DNA from: Lagierella sp.
Lineage (GTDB): Bacteria; Bacillota; Clostridia; Tissierellales; Peptoniphilaceae
Reading direction: 5' to 3'
NCBI RefSeq assembly: GCF_029983815.1
Contig: NZ_JASBYU010000017.1
Location: 1 to 36,769 of the forward strand
Length of the DNA: 36,769 nt
Positions 24,781-33,049 of this stretch are shown piece by piece. Within the stretch, counting starts at the first letter, position 1. Each line of letters opens with the position of its first letter. The notes under the pieces were generated by a model, which saw nothing but the letters and a program-made list of their open reading frames with translations, was not told the DNA's origin and made no database searches. The translations under genes were made by a program, and so were the position numbers.

Positions 24781-25858
24781 TATCTATGACTATCTTAACT
24801 TCAGAGGCGATATAACATTTTTAAATGACGATCTAAACCCTATAGATGCGGTGATCTTTGCCAGACTATCCTATCTTCCAATGGGTCTTTGTATGGATGA
24901 AAATGATGAAATCCCCCTTGGTAAATTGGCACATAAACTAGTTAAACACAGGGACTTTGAAAACTCTTTAGTCTTACCTGAGGATGCAAAACTACTAAAG
25001 AGCATCTGCAATTTAGAGAGATACAAGGATATTCAAGCCCTTGGATTTAGAGATGAAATCGATTTGGAGATAGAAAAACAATTTTCTGCCATATCCTTTA
25101 AACTACCAAACTCCACCGGAGTAATCTCCTTTAGAGGAACCGATAAAACCCTCGTTGGTTGGAAGGAGGACTTCAATCTCAGCTTTTTAGATTATATTCC
25201 ATCTCAACAGGACGCAACAAACTACCTTGACCATATGGCTAAGGATTTTAAAAGTTTGATCCTTACAGGCCATTCCAAAGGAGGAAACCTTGCTTTATTT
25301 AGCTTGACCCACTGTAAAGAAGAAAGTTATAAAAAGATTGTTGGGGCCTATAACTTTGATGGTCCCGGTCTACAGTCTAAGATTTTAAAGGGAGAAGTTA
25401 AAAGAAGGGCCAATGAAAAGATGACCCACTACATACCCGAGGGTTCAGTTGTGGGAACCTTACTTGAGCAGGAGGGAGAAATAAAAATAGTCTCCTCCAC
25501 TGAAAAGAACTTTGCCCAACACGATATATTTTACTGGGGATTGGCAGGACCGGACTTTAACTACCTTCCGGACAGATCCCCTGAAAGCAAATTTGCAGAA
25601 TTTACTTTAAAAGAGTGGATGTTAAATATTCCAGAAGAGAATAGAAAGATGTTCTTCAAATACCTCTATAAACTCTTTTACAATATCGGTAAAACCGAGA
25701 TAAATTACAATTTTACAAATGCAGATTTTATTAAGACCATCGGGCAGCTTACCCTGTCACTAAAGGACCTTCCCTCAAATCAAAGGAAGATGATTTTAGA
25801 TGGAGTTGTGGAACTTTTTAAAACTGCAACTAAGAATTTCAATTTGATGAAACAATAA
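24770..25858 (+). CDS. DUF2974 (Mbeg1-like) alpha/beta-hydrolase
   Basis: A 362-residue predicted serine hydrolase of the DUF2974/Mbeg1-like family. It has a lipase-type nucleophile elbow TGHSKGGNLA with S169 and the preceding strand and loop ISFRGTDKTLVGWKEDFN, conserved in this family. A histidine candidate is in NFAQHDIFYW. No signal peptide or membrane segment is visible, so it is probably cytoplasmic. Substrates of this family are not established. ATG 24770 has GAGGAAA upstream. The ATG 15 bases earlier lacks one. It is translationally coupled to the upstream membrane protein gene. Confidence 0.82.
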   Translation: MTYNIYDYLNFRGDITFLNDDLNPIDAVIFARLSYLPMGLCMDENDEIPLGKLAHKLVKHRDFENSLVLPEDAKLLKSICNLERYKDIQALGFRDEIDLEIEKQFSAISFKLPNSTGVISFRGTDKTLVGWKEDFNLSFLDYIPSQQDATNYLDHMAKDFKSLILTGHSKGGNLALFSLTHCKEESYKKIVGAYNFDGPGLQSKILKGEVKRRANEKMTHYIPEGSVVGTLLEQEGEIKIVSSTEKNFAQHDIFYWGLAGPDFNYLPDRSPESKFAEFTLKEWMLNIPEENRKMFFKYLYKLFYNIGKTEINYNFTNADFIKTIGQLTLSLKDLPSNQRKMILDGVVELFKTATKNFNLMKQ

Positions 25859-25883
25859 AAAAAAGCCCTACATATGTAGAGCT
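25857..25883 (-). terminator. Terminator after tRNA-Arg
   Basis: On the minus strand AGCTCTACAT pairs with ATGTAGGGCT (25883..25864), followed by a run of eight U. It ends the D,D-carboxypeptidase and tRNA-Arg transcript 15 bases after the CCA. It also lies directly behind the convergent hydrolase gene but has no U run in that direction. Confidence 0.75.
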
Positions 25884-25898
25884 TATAAAATAAGGTTA

Positions 25899-25974
25899 TG
25901 GCACCCCCAACCGGACTCGAACCAGTGAATCTCCCTTAGGAGGGGAGTATTATATCCTGCTTAATTATGGGGGC
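25899..25974 (-). tRNA. tRNA-Arg (anticodon CCT)
   Basis: A 76-base cloverleaf with encoded CCA. The acceptor GCCCCCA pairs with TGGGGGT (first pair G-U). The D stem is the weak AT-only ATTA/TAAT with loop GG present. The anticodon stem is CTCCC/GGGAG with loop CTCCTAA, giving CCT, which reads AGG. The T arm is ACTGG/CCGGT with TTCGAGT. The discriminator is G. Its first base directly follows the stop codon of the D,D-carboxypeptidase gene, so it seems to be cut from that mRNA. Confidence 0.9.
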
Positions 25975-27165
25975 TTAATATATATTGAGTAAAGTCTTAG
26001 TCCTCAAGCCCATATCTTTGGCCAGTCTCTTTACTCTAGTGAAGAAACCCGCCTTCTTATAGTCTTCCCTTACGACTAAGTCAACATTATATACTTTACC
26101 ATTATTTCCCGTCAGATTCAATACCCCAACCTTATCTCCTGCCTTAAAAGGTCCTTGTTCTGTTATTTTAAATTTTTGTCCCACGATAAAGTTCTTATTT
26201 TTATCGTAGACAGCCTTTTTGTCAGAATTGGGATAGATGTCTATAAATCCCTTGTCGATGGAATTTACATAGATGGTTTGATATACCTTGTCATTGTCGA
26301 TAATCTCACCATTTACATAATTCTTAGTGATATAGTCCACTATTTCTCCCACGATTGCCTGTCTATCCTGAGGACTTCCAGCACCCATTATAACGGCTAA
26401 AAACCTTTCATTTTTCAAAGTTTCATTCTTTAAAGGTCTAAAGGTGGAAATAACAGAATATCCTGCCAAATCCGTAGTTCCCGTTTTAAGACCATCCACT
26501 CCAGGCTCAATTCCTACCAGTGGAATTGTCGTAGGTTTGTCCACCTTGTACTTGGTGTTTACATATCTAGTCATGGAAGAAAGTTCCAAAATCTCTGGAT
26601 AGGTGTCTAGTACATACTTTGCAAGTTTATATACATCCCTAACGGTCATGGAATTTTCAGTATCTCCAACTGGTAGACCTGTAGAATTTAAGAATTTAGC
26701 TTTTTCAAGGCCAATCTCCTTTGCCTTTTCATCCATCATCTTAACAAAACTCTTTTCATCACCAGCAACTTTTAGTGCAAGAGTGTAGGAAGCGTCGTTT
26801 CCAGATAATACAATTAACCCTTCCAATAGATCGTTTACGGTAACTTCCATATTTGGTTGAAGATTCATAGACGATCCGGGAATAGCCGCCATTTCTGGAG
26901 TAATCTTTACAATATCTGAAACATTGACTTCACCAGTGGTTATCTTCTCTTTGACTAAAATATAGGTCATTAGCTTTGTTATACTTGCAATATAGACCTC
27001 TTCATCCATATTGTTTCCACTTATAAAGCTGTCAGTATCGTAGTCTACAATCATGTAGCCCTTGGTTCTAGGACCAAAATGTAATGGTGACTCTGCAAAT
27101 GCTATTTGTGGTAACAATAGTACTAAGGTCAGTGCAAATAATAAGACCTTTTTTAAATTCTTCAT
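25975..27165 (-). CDS. D-alanyl-D-alanine carboxypeptidase (PBP5/DacF type, S11)
   Basis: A 396-residue penicillin-binding protein that trims the terminal D-Ala of peptidoglycan pentapeptides. A signal peptide (about 1-24, AFAES) precedes the S11 domain with S61-x-x-K64 (SITK), S121-G-N and K227-T-G, all intact. A PBP5-type C-terminal domain follows. The last ~25 residues form a basic amphipathic helix (FTRVKRLAKDMGLRTKTLLN) that should hold it to the outer membrane face. The ATG at 27165 follows GGAGG. The stop codon touches the tRNA-Arg 5' end. Confidence 0.92.
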   Translation of the reverse strand: MKNLKKVLLFALTLVLLLPQIAFAESPLHFGPRTKGYMIVDYDTDSFISGNNMDEEVYIASITKLMTYILVKEKITTGEVNVSDIVKITPEMAAIPGSSMNLQPNMEVTVNDLLEGLIVLSGNDASYTLALKVAGDEKSFVKMMDEKAKEIGLEKAKFLNSTGLPVGDTENSMTVRDVYKLAKYVLDTYPEILELSSMTRYVNTKYKVDKPTTIPLVGIEPGVDGLKTGTTDLAGYSVISTFRPLKNETLKNERFLAVIMGAGSPQDRQAIVGEIVDYITKNYVNGEIIDNDKVYQTIYVNSIDKGFIDIYPNSDKKAVYDKNKNFIVGQKFKITEQGPFKAGDKVGVLNLTGNNGKVYNVDLVVREDYKKAGFFTRVKRLAKDMGLRTKTLLNIY

Positions 27166-27284
27166 ACTTCCTCCATTTTGAATATCTCATGCAATCATCG
27201 AAAGTTTAGCTTAAAATAATGATGAAAGCTCCTCTATATAGTAAATTTTAATTAATGACTAGGCATTAGATAGGTTTTAGTAAT

Positions 27285-27313
27285 ATTATATCACTAAAGA
27301 GGAAAAATTTAAA
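27285..27313 (-). promoter_or_regulatory. Candidate promoter of the D,D-carboxypeptidase gene
   Basis: TTTAAA (27313..27308), 17-base spacer, perfect TATAAT (27290..27285). The leader would be ~110 bases. Nothing structured is recognised in it. Confidence 0.5.
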
Positions 27314-27331
27314 TTTTTAGGTAGATAGTCA

Positions 27332-27351
27332 AGCACTCATACATGAGTGCT
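27332..27351. repeat. Inverted repeat AGCACTCAT-AC-ATGAGTGCT
   Basis: Perfect 9-base arms with a two-base centre, between the serS stop and the carboxypeptidase promoter. It resembles the terminator arms at 2304 and 3739 but has no U run on either strand. It may be a weak serS terminator or a protein-binding palindrome about 20 bases upstream of the -35. Confidence 0.7.
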
Positions 27352-27388
27352 CGACAAGTCACAAAGTACCAGTCTAGTTTCACATCAA

Positions 27389-28663
27389 CTATTTCTTTTC
27401 TATCTTTTCACAGGATCTCATATATTCCACCAACACCTTTGGTATTGTCACCGATCCATCTTCATTTTGATAATTTTCTAAAATTGCCGCCAATGTCCTA
27501 CCAACAGCCAATCCTGAACCATTTAAAGTATGAACAAAGTGAACCTTTTTATTTTCGTCCCTATACTTAATATTTGCCCTTCTAGCTTGGAAGTCCAAGA
27601 AGTTAGAGCATGATGAAATTTCAACATACCTTCCATAACTAGGCATCCAAACTTCTACATCATAGGTCATGGTTGAACTAAATCCCAAGTCTCCCGTACA
27701 AAGTTTAACCACTCTATAAGGTATATCCAAAAGCCTTAAAACTTCTTCAGCGTTGTCCGTAAGTTTTTCCAGCTCCTCAAAGGAATCCTCTGGTCTTGTA
27801 AACTTAACCATTTCAACCTTATCAAACTGATGGTTTCTAATTAGACCTCTAGTATCCCTTCCGGCAGAACCAGCTTCTGCTCTAAAACAAGGTGAATAGG
27901 CAGTGTAGTATATTGGCAATCTTTCGCCATCAATTATCTCATCAGATAGTAAATTTGTTACAGGAACCTCCGCTGTAGGTGCAAGGTACATTTCCTTTTG
28001 AGGAACATAGAACATATCTTCAGAAAACTTTGGCAGCTGTCCAGTACCATACATGGACTTTTTATTGATTAAGCTTGGAATCCAAACCTCTTCAAAGTTA
28101 TGTCTTTCCACATGTAAGTCCACCATAAAGTTGATTAGCGCTCTCTCAAGCCTAGCCCCTAGGCCTTTGAATACAGAAAATCTCGTACCAGAGATCTTTG
28201 AACCCCTTTCAAAGTCTAAAATATCTAAATCCGTACCTATATCCCAGTGAGCCTTTGGTTCAAATCCAAAGTCCCTTGGCTCTTTCCACCTTCTCATCTC
28301 TTCATTTTCAGTATCATCTGTTCCAACGGGAACAGATTCATGAGGAGTGTTTGGGATTGAAAGTAAAAGCTCTCTAATTTCTTCATCATGTACCTTTACA
28401 TCTTCATCCATCTTCTTAATCTCGTTGGATAACTCCTTCATCTGGCTAAAGATTTCCGTTGTATCCTTACCCTCTTTTTTCATAAGGGGAACTTGTTTGG
28501 AAATTCTATTTTGTTCCGCCTTTTTTTCTTCAACTTCTGAGATAAGCTCCCTTCTCTTTTCATCCAGTAAGATTACCTTTTCTATAGGAAACTCTCCCCT
28601 TCTCTTTGCCAGTGCAGCAAGAACCTCTTGCCTATTATTTCTAATTCTTTTAATATCTAACAT
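27389..28663 (-). CDS. serS: Seryl-tRNA synthetase
   Basis: A 424-residue class II synthetase that charges tRNA-Ser. The N-terminal coiled-coil arm (about 1-105) binds the tRNA long variable arm. The catalytic core has motif 2 (FRAEAGSAGRDTRGLIRNHQF near residue 258) and motif 3 (NGSGLAVGRTLAAILEN near 385). The serine-site TAEVP segment is present. Length and order are standard. ATG 28663 follows GGGAGG. Its expression is controlled by a T-box leader directly upstream. Confidence 0.96.
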   Translation of the reverse strand: MLDIKRIRNNRQEVLAALAKRRGEFPIEKVILLDEKRRELISEVEEKKAEQNRISKQVPLMKKEGKDTTEIFSQMKELSNEIKKMDEDVKVHDEEIRELLLSIPNTPHESVPVGTDDTENEEMRRWKEPRDFGFEPKAHWDIGTDLDILDFERGSKISGTRFSVFKGLGARLERALINFMVDLHVERHNFEEVWIPSLINKKSMYGTGQLPKFSEDMFYVPQKEMYLAPTAEVPVTNLLSDEIIDGERLPIYYTAYSPCFRAEAGSAGRDTRGLIRNHQFDKVEMVKFTRPEDSFEELEKLTDNAEEVLRLLDIPYRVVKLCTGDLGFSSTMTYDVEVWMPSYGRYVEISSCSNFLDFQARRANIKYRDENKKVHFVHTLNGSGLAVGRTLAAILENYQNEDGSVTIPKVLVEYMRSCEKIEKK

Positions 28664-28734
28664 AAATTCCTCCCAATTTTAAAATTCGATGTCAATTACA
28701 TAGTTCAACAGTATCAAACCTAAATGGGAACAAT

Positions 28735-28921
28735 AAAAAAACCCGTTCCCACAAAGGGACGAGTTAACCCGCGTTGCCACCCTAATTACACATAAGTGTC
28801 TCTTCATTGGCATGACTCCAAGACGGATTCAATAGTTCCACCTGCAACCTTTCACCACACGGTCACTCTCTACAAGACTTTCCTACCTACTATTTCTCTT
28901 CAACGTCAATATATAAATTTG
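28735..28921 (-). promoter_or_regulatory. T-box riboswitch of serS
   Basis: A leader that reads uncharged tRNA-Ser. The core AGGGTGGCAACGCGGG is at 28783..28768. A terminator (28765..28741) followed by seven U is mutually exclusive with the antiterminator formed by the T-box core. Stem I is outlined by GACG/CGTC at its base and ATAGT/ACTAT above it. A candidate serine specifier TCC follows GAA at 28827..28825, but this assignment is tentative. Uncharged tRNA-Ser would favour the antiterminator and serS expression. Confidence 0.93.
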
Positions 28922-28926
28922 ACTTT

Positions 28927-28955
28927 AGTATACCACAGTCTATAAATTTCTGCAA
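28927..28955 (-). promoter_or_regulatory. Promoter of the T-box/serS transcript
   Basis: TTGCAG (28955..28950), 17-base spacer, TATACT (28932..28927), placing the start at the 5' end of the T-box. Confidence 0.75.
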
Positions 28956-28971
28956 GTATCATCATACCAAT

Positions 28972-29003
28972 AAAAAAAAGATGCCCAGATTTTCCTAGAC
29001 ATC
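28972..29003 (-). terminator. Terminator after clpB
   Basis: On the minus strand GATGTCTAG (29003..28995) pairs with CTGGGCATC (28988..28980) including two G-U pairs, followed by eight U. It is 34 bases after the clpB stop and overlaps no gene. Confidence 0.8.
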
Positions 29004-29036
29004 TCATAATGTGAATACTACAATGGTTTATCTTAT

Positions 29037-31619
29037 CTACTCAGTTACAATGGTCAATTCTCCATCTTCAACAGTGATTAGCACATTGTCTTCATCAAAC
29101 ACTTCACCCTTTAAAAGCTTTCTACCAAGTTCTGTTTCCACATACTTTTGTAAAAATCTCTTAATAGGCCTTGCACCATAATGAACATCGTAGGCCCTTG
29201 CAAGAATAAGCTCCTTAGCAACCTTATCTAACTTAACGCTAATTTGTCTATCCCTTAATCTGTCTTCAATTTCCTTGATGTCATTATCTAAAATATCATA
29301 CACTTCATTTTCGGTTAATGGTTTAAATAAGACTATATTGTCCACCCTGTTTAAAAACTCAGGTCTAAAGGTATATTTCATCTTATCCATAACCGTATCC
29401 CTAGCCCCTTGGGAAATTTCGCCATCCTTGTCAATTCCTTCTAGTAGGGTTTCAGAACCGATATTGGAAGTCATAATTATAATGGTGTTTTTAAAATCCA
29501 CAGTCCTTCCTTGATTGTCGGTTAATCTACCATCATCTAGAACTTGTAACAAAATGTTGAAAACATCCGGATGGGCCTTTTCGATCTCATCAAATAAAAC
29601 TACTGAATAAGGCTTTCTTCTAACGGCTTCTGTTAGCTGTCCACCCTCTTCATATCCAACATATCCTGGAGGAGAACCAACAAGTCTAGACACAGAATGC
29701 TTTTCCATATACTCACTCATATCTATCCTAATCAAATTCTTCTCATCATCAAACATAGCTTCCGTCAATGCCTTTGCAAGCTCGGTCTTACCAACACCTG
29801 TAGGACCTAGGAAGATAAAGGAACCGATCGGTTTATCAAAGGAACCAATACCAGACCTAGAGCGGATAATGGCCTCAGTAACTGCAGTAACCGCCTCGTT
29901 TTGACCGATAACACGTCTATGAAGAATTTTATCCATATTTAAAATTCTATCCTTTTCAGTCTCAACAAGCTTAGAAACTGGAATTGAGGTCCATTTTGAA
30001 ACCACCACTGCAATCTCTTCTTCAGTTACCTCTTCCTTTAGATTGGAACTGCTATTCTTATTTTTTTCAGTAGCTTCCGCCAACTGAGTTTCAAGATTAG
30101 CCAATGTACCATATCGAAGTTGGGATAACTTTTCAAAGTCGTAATGTCTCTCTGCAGCTTCCATTTCAATCTTTACTTCATCTATCTTGGATTTAAGCTC
30201 CTTAACCTCATCGATTGCAGACTTTTGCTTTCTCCAGTCTTCATATTCGATATCGTATTCGCTCTTAAGATCCTGTAATTCCTTTTCCAAGTCCTCAAGT
30301 CTTTTCTTACTCAAGGAGTCATCTTCCCTTTTTAAAGCAGCCCTTTCAATTTCGAGCTGTAAAATCTTTCTATTCTTTTCATCAAGGGAAGAAGGCATGG
30401 AATCTATCTCAGTTCTCACCATGGCAGATGCCTCATCCATCAAGTCTATAGCCTTGTCAGGTAAGAATCTGTCGGTGATATATCTATTGGATAGAGTTGC
30501 ACAGGCAATTACCGCATTGTCGGATATTCTAATACCATGGTGAATTTCATATTTTTCCTTAATCCCTCTTAGAATTGATATAGTATCCTCCACAGTCGGT
30601 TCAGTAACCAATACCTTTTGGAATCTTCTTTCCAAAGCCCCATCCTTTTCAATATATTTTCTATATTCATCCAAAGTAGTTGCACCAATTGTGTGGATTT
30701 CTCCCCTTGCAAGCATTGGTTTTAACATATTGGATGCGTCCATCGCCCCTTCAGAGGCCCCAGCACCAACTAGAGTGTGAAGTTCGTCGATAAATAGTAT
30801 TATCTCCCCTTCAGACTCGTTAATCTCCTTTAAAACGGATTTTAGCCTTTCTTCAAATTGGCCTCTATACTTTGCACCGGCCACTAGAGAAGCCAAGTCC
30901 AGTGCAAAGATAGTCTTGTCCCTCAAAGTTTCAGGAACATCATTCTTTACTATCCTTTGAGCAAGACCTTCCACAATGGCAGTCTTACCAACTCCCGGTT
31001 CACCAATTAAAACAGGGTTGTTCTTAGTCCTTCTAGAAAGAATTCTTACACAGTTTCTTATCTCGTCGTCCCTGCCAATAACCGGGTCAATCTTTCCCTT
31101 TCTAGCATCTTCAGTTAAATCCCTACCGTATTTCTCCAAGGCATTCATAGAGCTTTCAGGGTCATCAGATTCAACCCTATTGCCCTTTCTTATCTCCTTA
31201 AGTGCATTTTCAAATTCCCTTGTACTTATATTGTAACGACTTAACACTTCAGGAAAAGTCACATTCTTTTCTTTTATAAGCGCCAAATAAATATGTTCCA
31301 CAGAAATAAAGCTGTCCTTCATCCTCTTAGCTTCATCTTCCGCCATTAGAAGGATTCTTTGGAAAAGTTGAGAAGGGTATATATTTGAAGGACTATCAAC
31401 CTTAGGTAACCTATCCAATTCAAAGGTTAAATCCTTTAAATAGCCTTCCTTATCCACATTCATCTTCTCCAAGGTCTTGCTGACCATCCCTTCAATGTCG
31501 GAGACGAGAGCATAGTGAAGATGTAGATCTGTAATTTCTGGGTTCTTATTTTTCAAAGCAATATTTTGAGCTTCTTGAACCGCTTCCATAGATTTTTTAG
31601 TAAGTTTGTTTAAATCCAT
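29037..31619 (-). CDS. clpB: ATP-dependent disaggregase ClpB (Hsp104)
   Basis: An 860-residue AAA+ chaperone that extracts polypeptides from aggregates with DnaK. Domains in order are the N-terminal Clp_N repeats (1-145), NBD1 with Walker A GEPGVGKT at 206-213 and Walker B LFIDELH, the coiled-coil middle domain (about 405-530), NBD2 with a second Walker A GPTGVGKT (~605) and VVLFDEIEKAHPDV, and the C-terminal D2 small domain. The length is normal for full ClpB, and the middle domain separates it from ClpA/ClpC. ATG 31619 has GGAGG upstream, 11 bases after cbpA. Confidence 0.95.
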   Translation of the reverse strand: MDLNKLTKKSMEAVQEAQNIALKNKNPEITDLHLHYALVSDIEGMVSKTLEKMNVDKEGYLKDLTFELDRLPKVDSPSNIYPSQLFQRILLMAEDEAKRMKDSFISVEHIYLALIKEKNVTFPEVLSRYNISTREFENALKEIRKGNRVESDDPESSMNALEKYGRDLTEDARKGKIDPVIGRDDEIRNCVRILSRRTKNNPVLIGEPGVGKTAIVEGLAQRIVKNDVPETLRDKTIFALDLASLVAGAKYRGQFEERLKSVLKEINESEGEIILFIDELHTLVGAGASEGAMDASNMLKPMLARGEIHTIGATTLDEYRKYIEKDGALERRFQKVLVTEPTVEDTISILRGIKEKYEIHHGIRISDNAVIACATLSNRYITDRFLPDKAIDLMDEASAMVRTEIDSMPSSLDEKNRKILQLEIERAALKREDDSLSKKRLEDLEKELQDLKSEYDIEYEDWRKQKSAIDEVKELKSKIDEVKIEMEAAERHYDFEKLSQLRYGTLANLETQLAEATEKNKNSSSNLKEEVTEEEIAVVVSKWTSIPVSKLVETEKDRILNMDKILHRRVIGQNEAVTAVTEAIIRSRSGIGSFDKPIGSFIFLGPTGVGKTELAKALTEAMFDDEKNLIRIDMSEYMEKHSVSRLVGSPPGYVGYEEGGQLTEAVRRKPYSVVLFDEIEKAHPDVFNILLQVLDDGRLTDNQGRTVDFKNTIIIMTSNIGSETLLEGIDKDGEISQGARDTVMDKMKYTFRPEFLNRVDNIVLFKPLTENEVYDILDNDIKEIEDRLRDRQISVKLDKVAKELILARAYDVHYGARPIKRFLQKYVETELGRKLLKGEVFDEDNVLITVEDGELTIVTE

Positions 31620-31630
31620 AATCCTCCACC

Positions 31631-32569
31631 TTACCTTTCACTTACAGACTTTTTTAACTCCTTATATAATTCTATTTGTCTATCGTTTAAACTGTCAGGA
31701 TTTACAATTTGAATTTCCAAATATAAATCCCCTCTATTACCTTTCATATCCCTAAAGCCTTTGTTGGACACTTTAATTTTTTGTCCAGATTTAATTTTTT
31801 CTGGTATTCTAACCTTTATCCTTCCCTCTAAAGTGTCAACGACTACCTTCTCACCAAGTAATGCATCCCATGGATAGACCTTAACCTTCTTAGTAATATC
31901 TAAACCGTCAAGGATGTTTTCAGAGTCAATTACATTTACCTTAATGTAGATATCACCGTCTAGACCTATCTTTTCACCCTTAGTTCTAATTTTCTTACCT
32001 GGTAAAATTCCCTTAGGAATTTTTACATTTAAAGTTTTATTCTCACCATTTATATTCAAGTTAAGTACTTTTTCAGCACCGTCAAAGGCTTCCTTTAAAC
32101 CAATTGAAACTTCAGTTTCATACTTTTGTCTTTGTCTCTTGGACTTTCCAGTAAACCCTGAGAAAATATCTCTTGCAGAGTCCTTTGCCCTACTTCCAAA
32201 TCCACCAAAACCTCCACCAAAGAACATGTTGAAGAAGTCAGAAAAGCCTTCTCCGCCTGAACTTGTATAAGTGTAGGTGTTACCATTTCCAAAATTTGAA
32301 AAGTCAAAACCGTAGGCAGAAGGATCGAAGTTTTGTCCACCAGTAAAATTATAACTAGATCCAAAAGTATCATACTTTTTCCTCTTGTCCTTGTCTCCAA
32401 GAACTTCATAAGCCTCATTTATCTCCTTAAGTTTTTCGGAGGCCTTCTCATCACCTTGATTTAAATCCGGATGGTACTTCTTTGCCAACTTTCTATACGC
32501 CTGTTTTATTTCGCTATCCGTTGCAGATTTTTCCACACCGAGTATTTTATAATAGTCCTTATATTCCAT
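31631..32569 (-). CDS. CbpA-type DnaJ co-chaperone (no zinc finger)
   Basis: A 312-residue J-domain protein. The J domain (1-68) has H33-P-D35, required to stimulate DnaK ATPase. A Gly/Phe-rich linker (about 70-135, with a GGGFGGFG run) is followed directly by the two C-terminal beta-sandwich domains, with no CxxCxGxG zinc fingers. This makes it a class B (CbpA/DnaJB-type) protein. It is co-transcribed with clpB, a natural pair since both work with DnaK in disaggregation. ATG 32569 follows GAGGAGG. Confidence 0.9.
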   Translation of the reverse strand: MEYKDYYKILGVEKSATDSEIKQAYRKLAKKYHPDLNQGDEKASEKLKEINEAYEVLGDKDKRKKYDTFGSSYNFTGGQNFDPSAYGFDFSNFGNGNTYTYTSSGGEGFSDFFNMFFGGGFGGFGSRAKDSARDIFSGFTGKSKRQRQKYETEVSIGLKEAFDGAEKVLNLNINGENKTLNVKIPKGILPGKKIRTKGEKIGLDGDIYIKVNVIDSENILDGLDITKKVKVYPWDALLGEKVVVDTLEGRIKVRIPEKIKSGQKIKVSNKGFRDMKGNRGDLYLEIQIVNPDSLNDRQIELYKELKKSVSER

Positions 32570-32586
32570 AATAACCTCCTCTTAAC

Positions 32587-32603
32587 TTTGACTTTCTTTG
32601 ACC
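32587..32603 (-). promoter_or_regulatory. CtsR operator
   Basis: On the minus strand GGTCAAAGAAAGTCAAA: two direct heptads (GGTCAAA, AGTCAAA) three bases apart, matching the CtsR consensus RGTCAAANANRGTCAAA except at one degenerate spacer base. It lies just downstream of the -10, near the transcription start, as in typical CtsR-repressed clp operons. Confidence 0.9.
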
Positions 32604-32609
32604 ATCATT

Positions 32610-32638
32610 ATTGTAACATATCTGAAAAGAATTATCAA
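32610..32638 (-). promoter_or_regulatory. Promoter of cbpA-clpB
   Basis: TTGATA (32638..32633), 17-base spacer, TACAAT (32615..32610). The CtsR heptads begin seven bases downstream. No HrcA CIRCE inverted repeat is seen. Confidence 0.75.
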
Positions 32639-32888
32639 TGAAAATCATAATTTTTCCTAAAATACTGGAACAATTTTCTACTTACCTTTCCTTTCGAATA
32701 TTCATTTATCTTACAATCTTTTATGAGTAGAAGAATCTAACAATATTTCTTTAATTTGCTTTAAAAATCTACTAGCCCTTCTTCATTTCCTTAATTACTT
32801 CCTCTTTAATTAATAAAGTTAATTGCACTTACAGTAAAATTTTTACCCCTCTATCCTTATTATTTTACAAGTCAACACCGCTCTTCTA
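32639..32888. other. Gene-free interval, nothing recognised
   Basis: AT-rich DNA between the divergent cbpA and nox promoter regions. I see no ORF with a ribosome-binding site, no tRNA and no strong hairpin. A small RNA cannot be excluded. Confidence 0.6.
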
Positions 32889-32917
32889 TTGACTCATTTA
32901 CCTTTTGTCTATATTAA
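32889..32917 (+). promoter_or_regulatory. Upstream candidate promoter of nox (P1)
   Basis: TTGACT (32889-32894), 17-base spacer, TATTAA (32912-32917). Its -10 runs directly into a Fur-box-like sequence at 32917-32932. Confidence 0.5.
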
Positions 32918-32932
32918 ATGATAATCAAAATC
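32917..32932 (+). promoter_or_regulatory. Fur-box-like sequence
   Basis: AATGATAATCAAAATC matches 14 of the last 16 bases of the classical Fur box (AATGATAATCATTATC), but the first three bases of the 19-mer do not match. It sits at the start point of P1 and ~30 bases upstream of P2. A Fur- or PerR-family repressor is plausible for an oxygen-response gene but not proven. Confidence 0.35.
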
Positions 32933-32959
32933 AGTTGTATCCAATTCTACTAATCTTTA

Positions 32960-32988
32960 TTGCAAATATTAGGCAATTATGTTATAAT
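32960..32988 (+). promoter_or_regulatory. Main candidate promoter of nox (P2)
   Basis: TTGCAA (32960-32965), 17-base spacer, perfect TATAAT (32983-32988). The transcript would open with a small hairpin, CCTACT (33001-33006)/AGTAGG (33012-33017), ahead of the ribosome-binding site. Confidence 0.75.
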
Positions 32989-33049
32989 CCAATTATAAAT
33001 CCTACTGTTTTAGTAGGGTTTAAATTCAATAAGAATGAGGGGGATAAAA

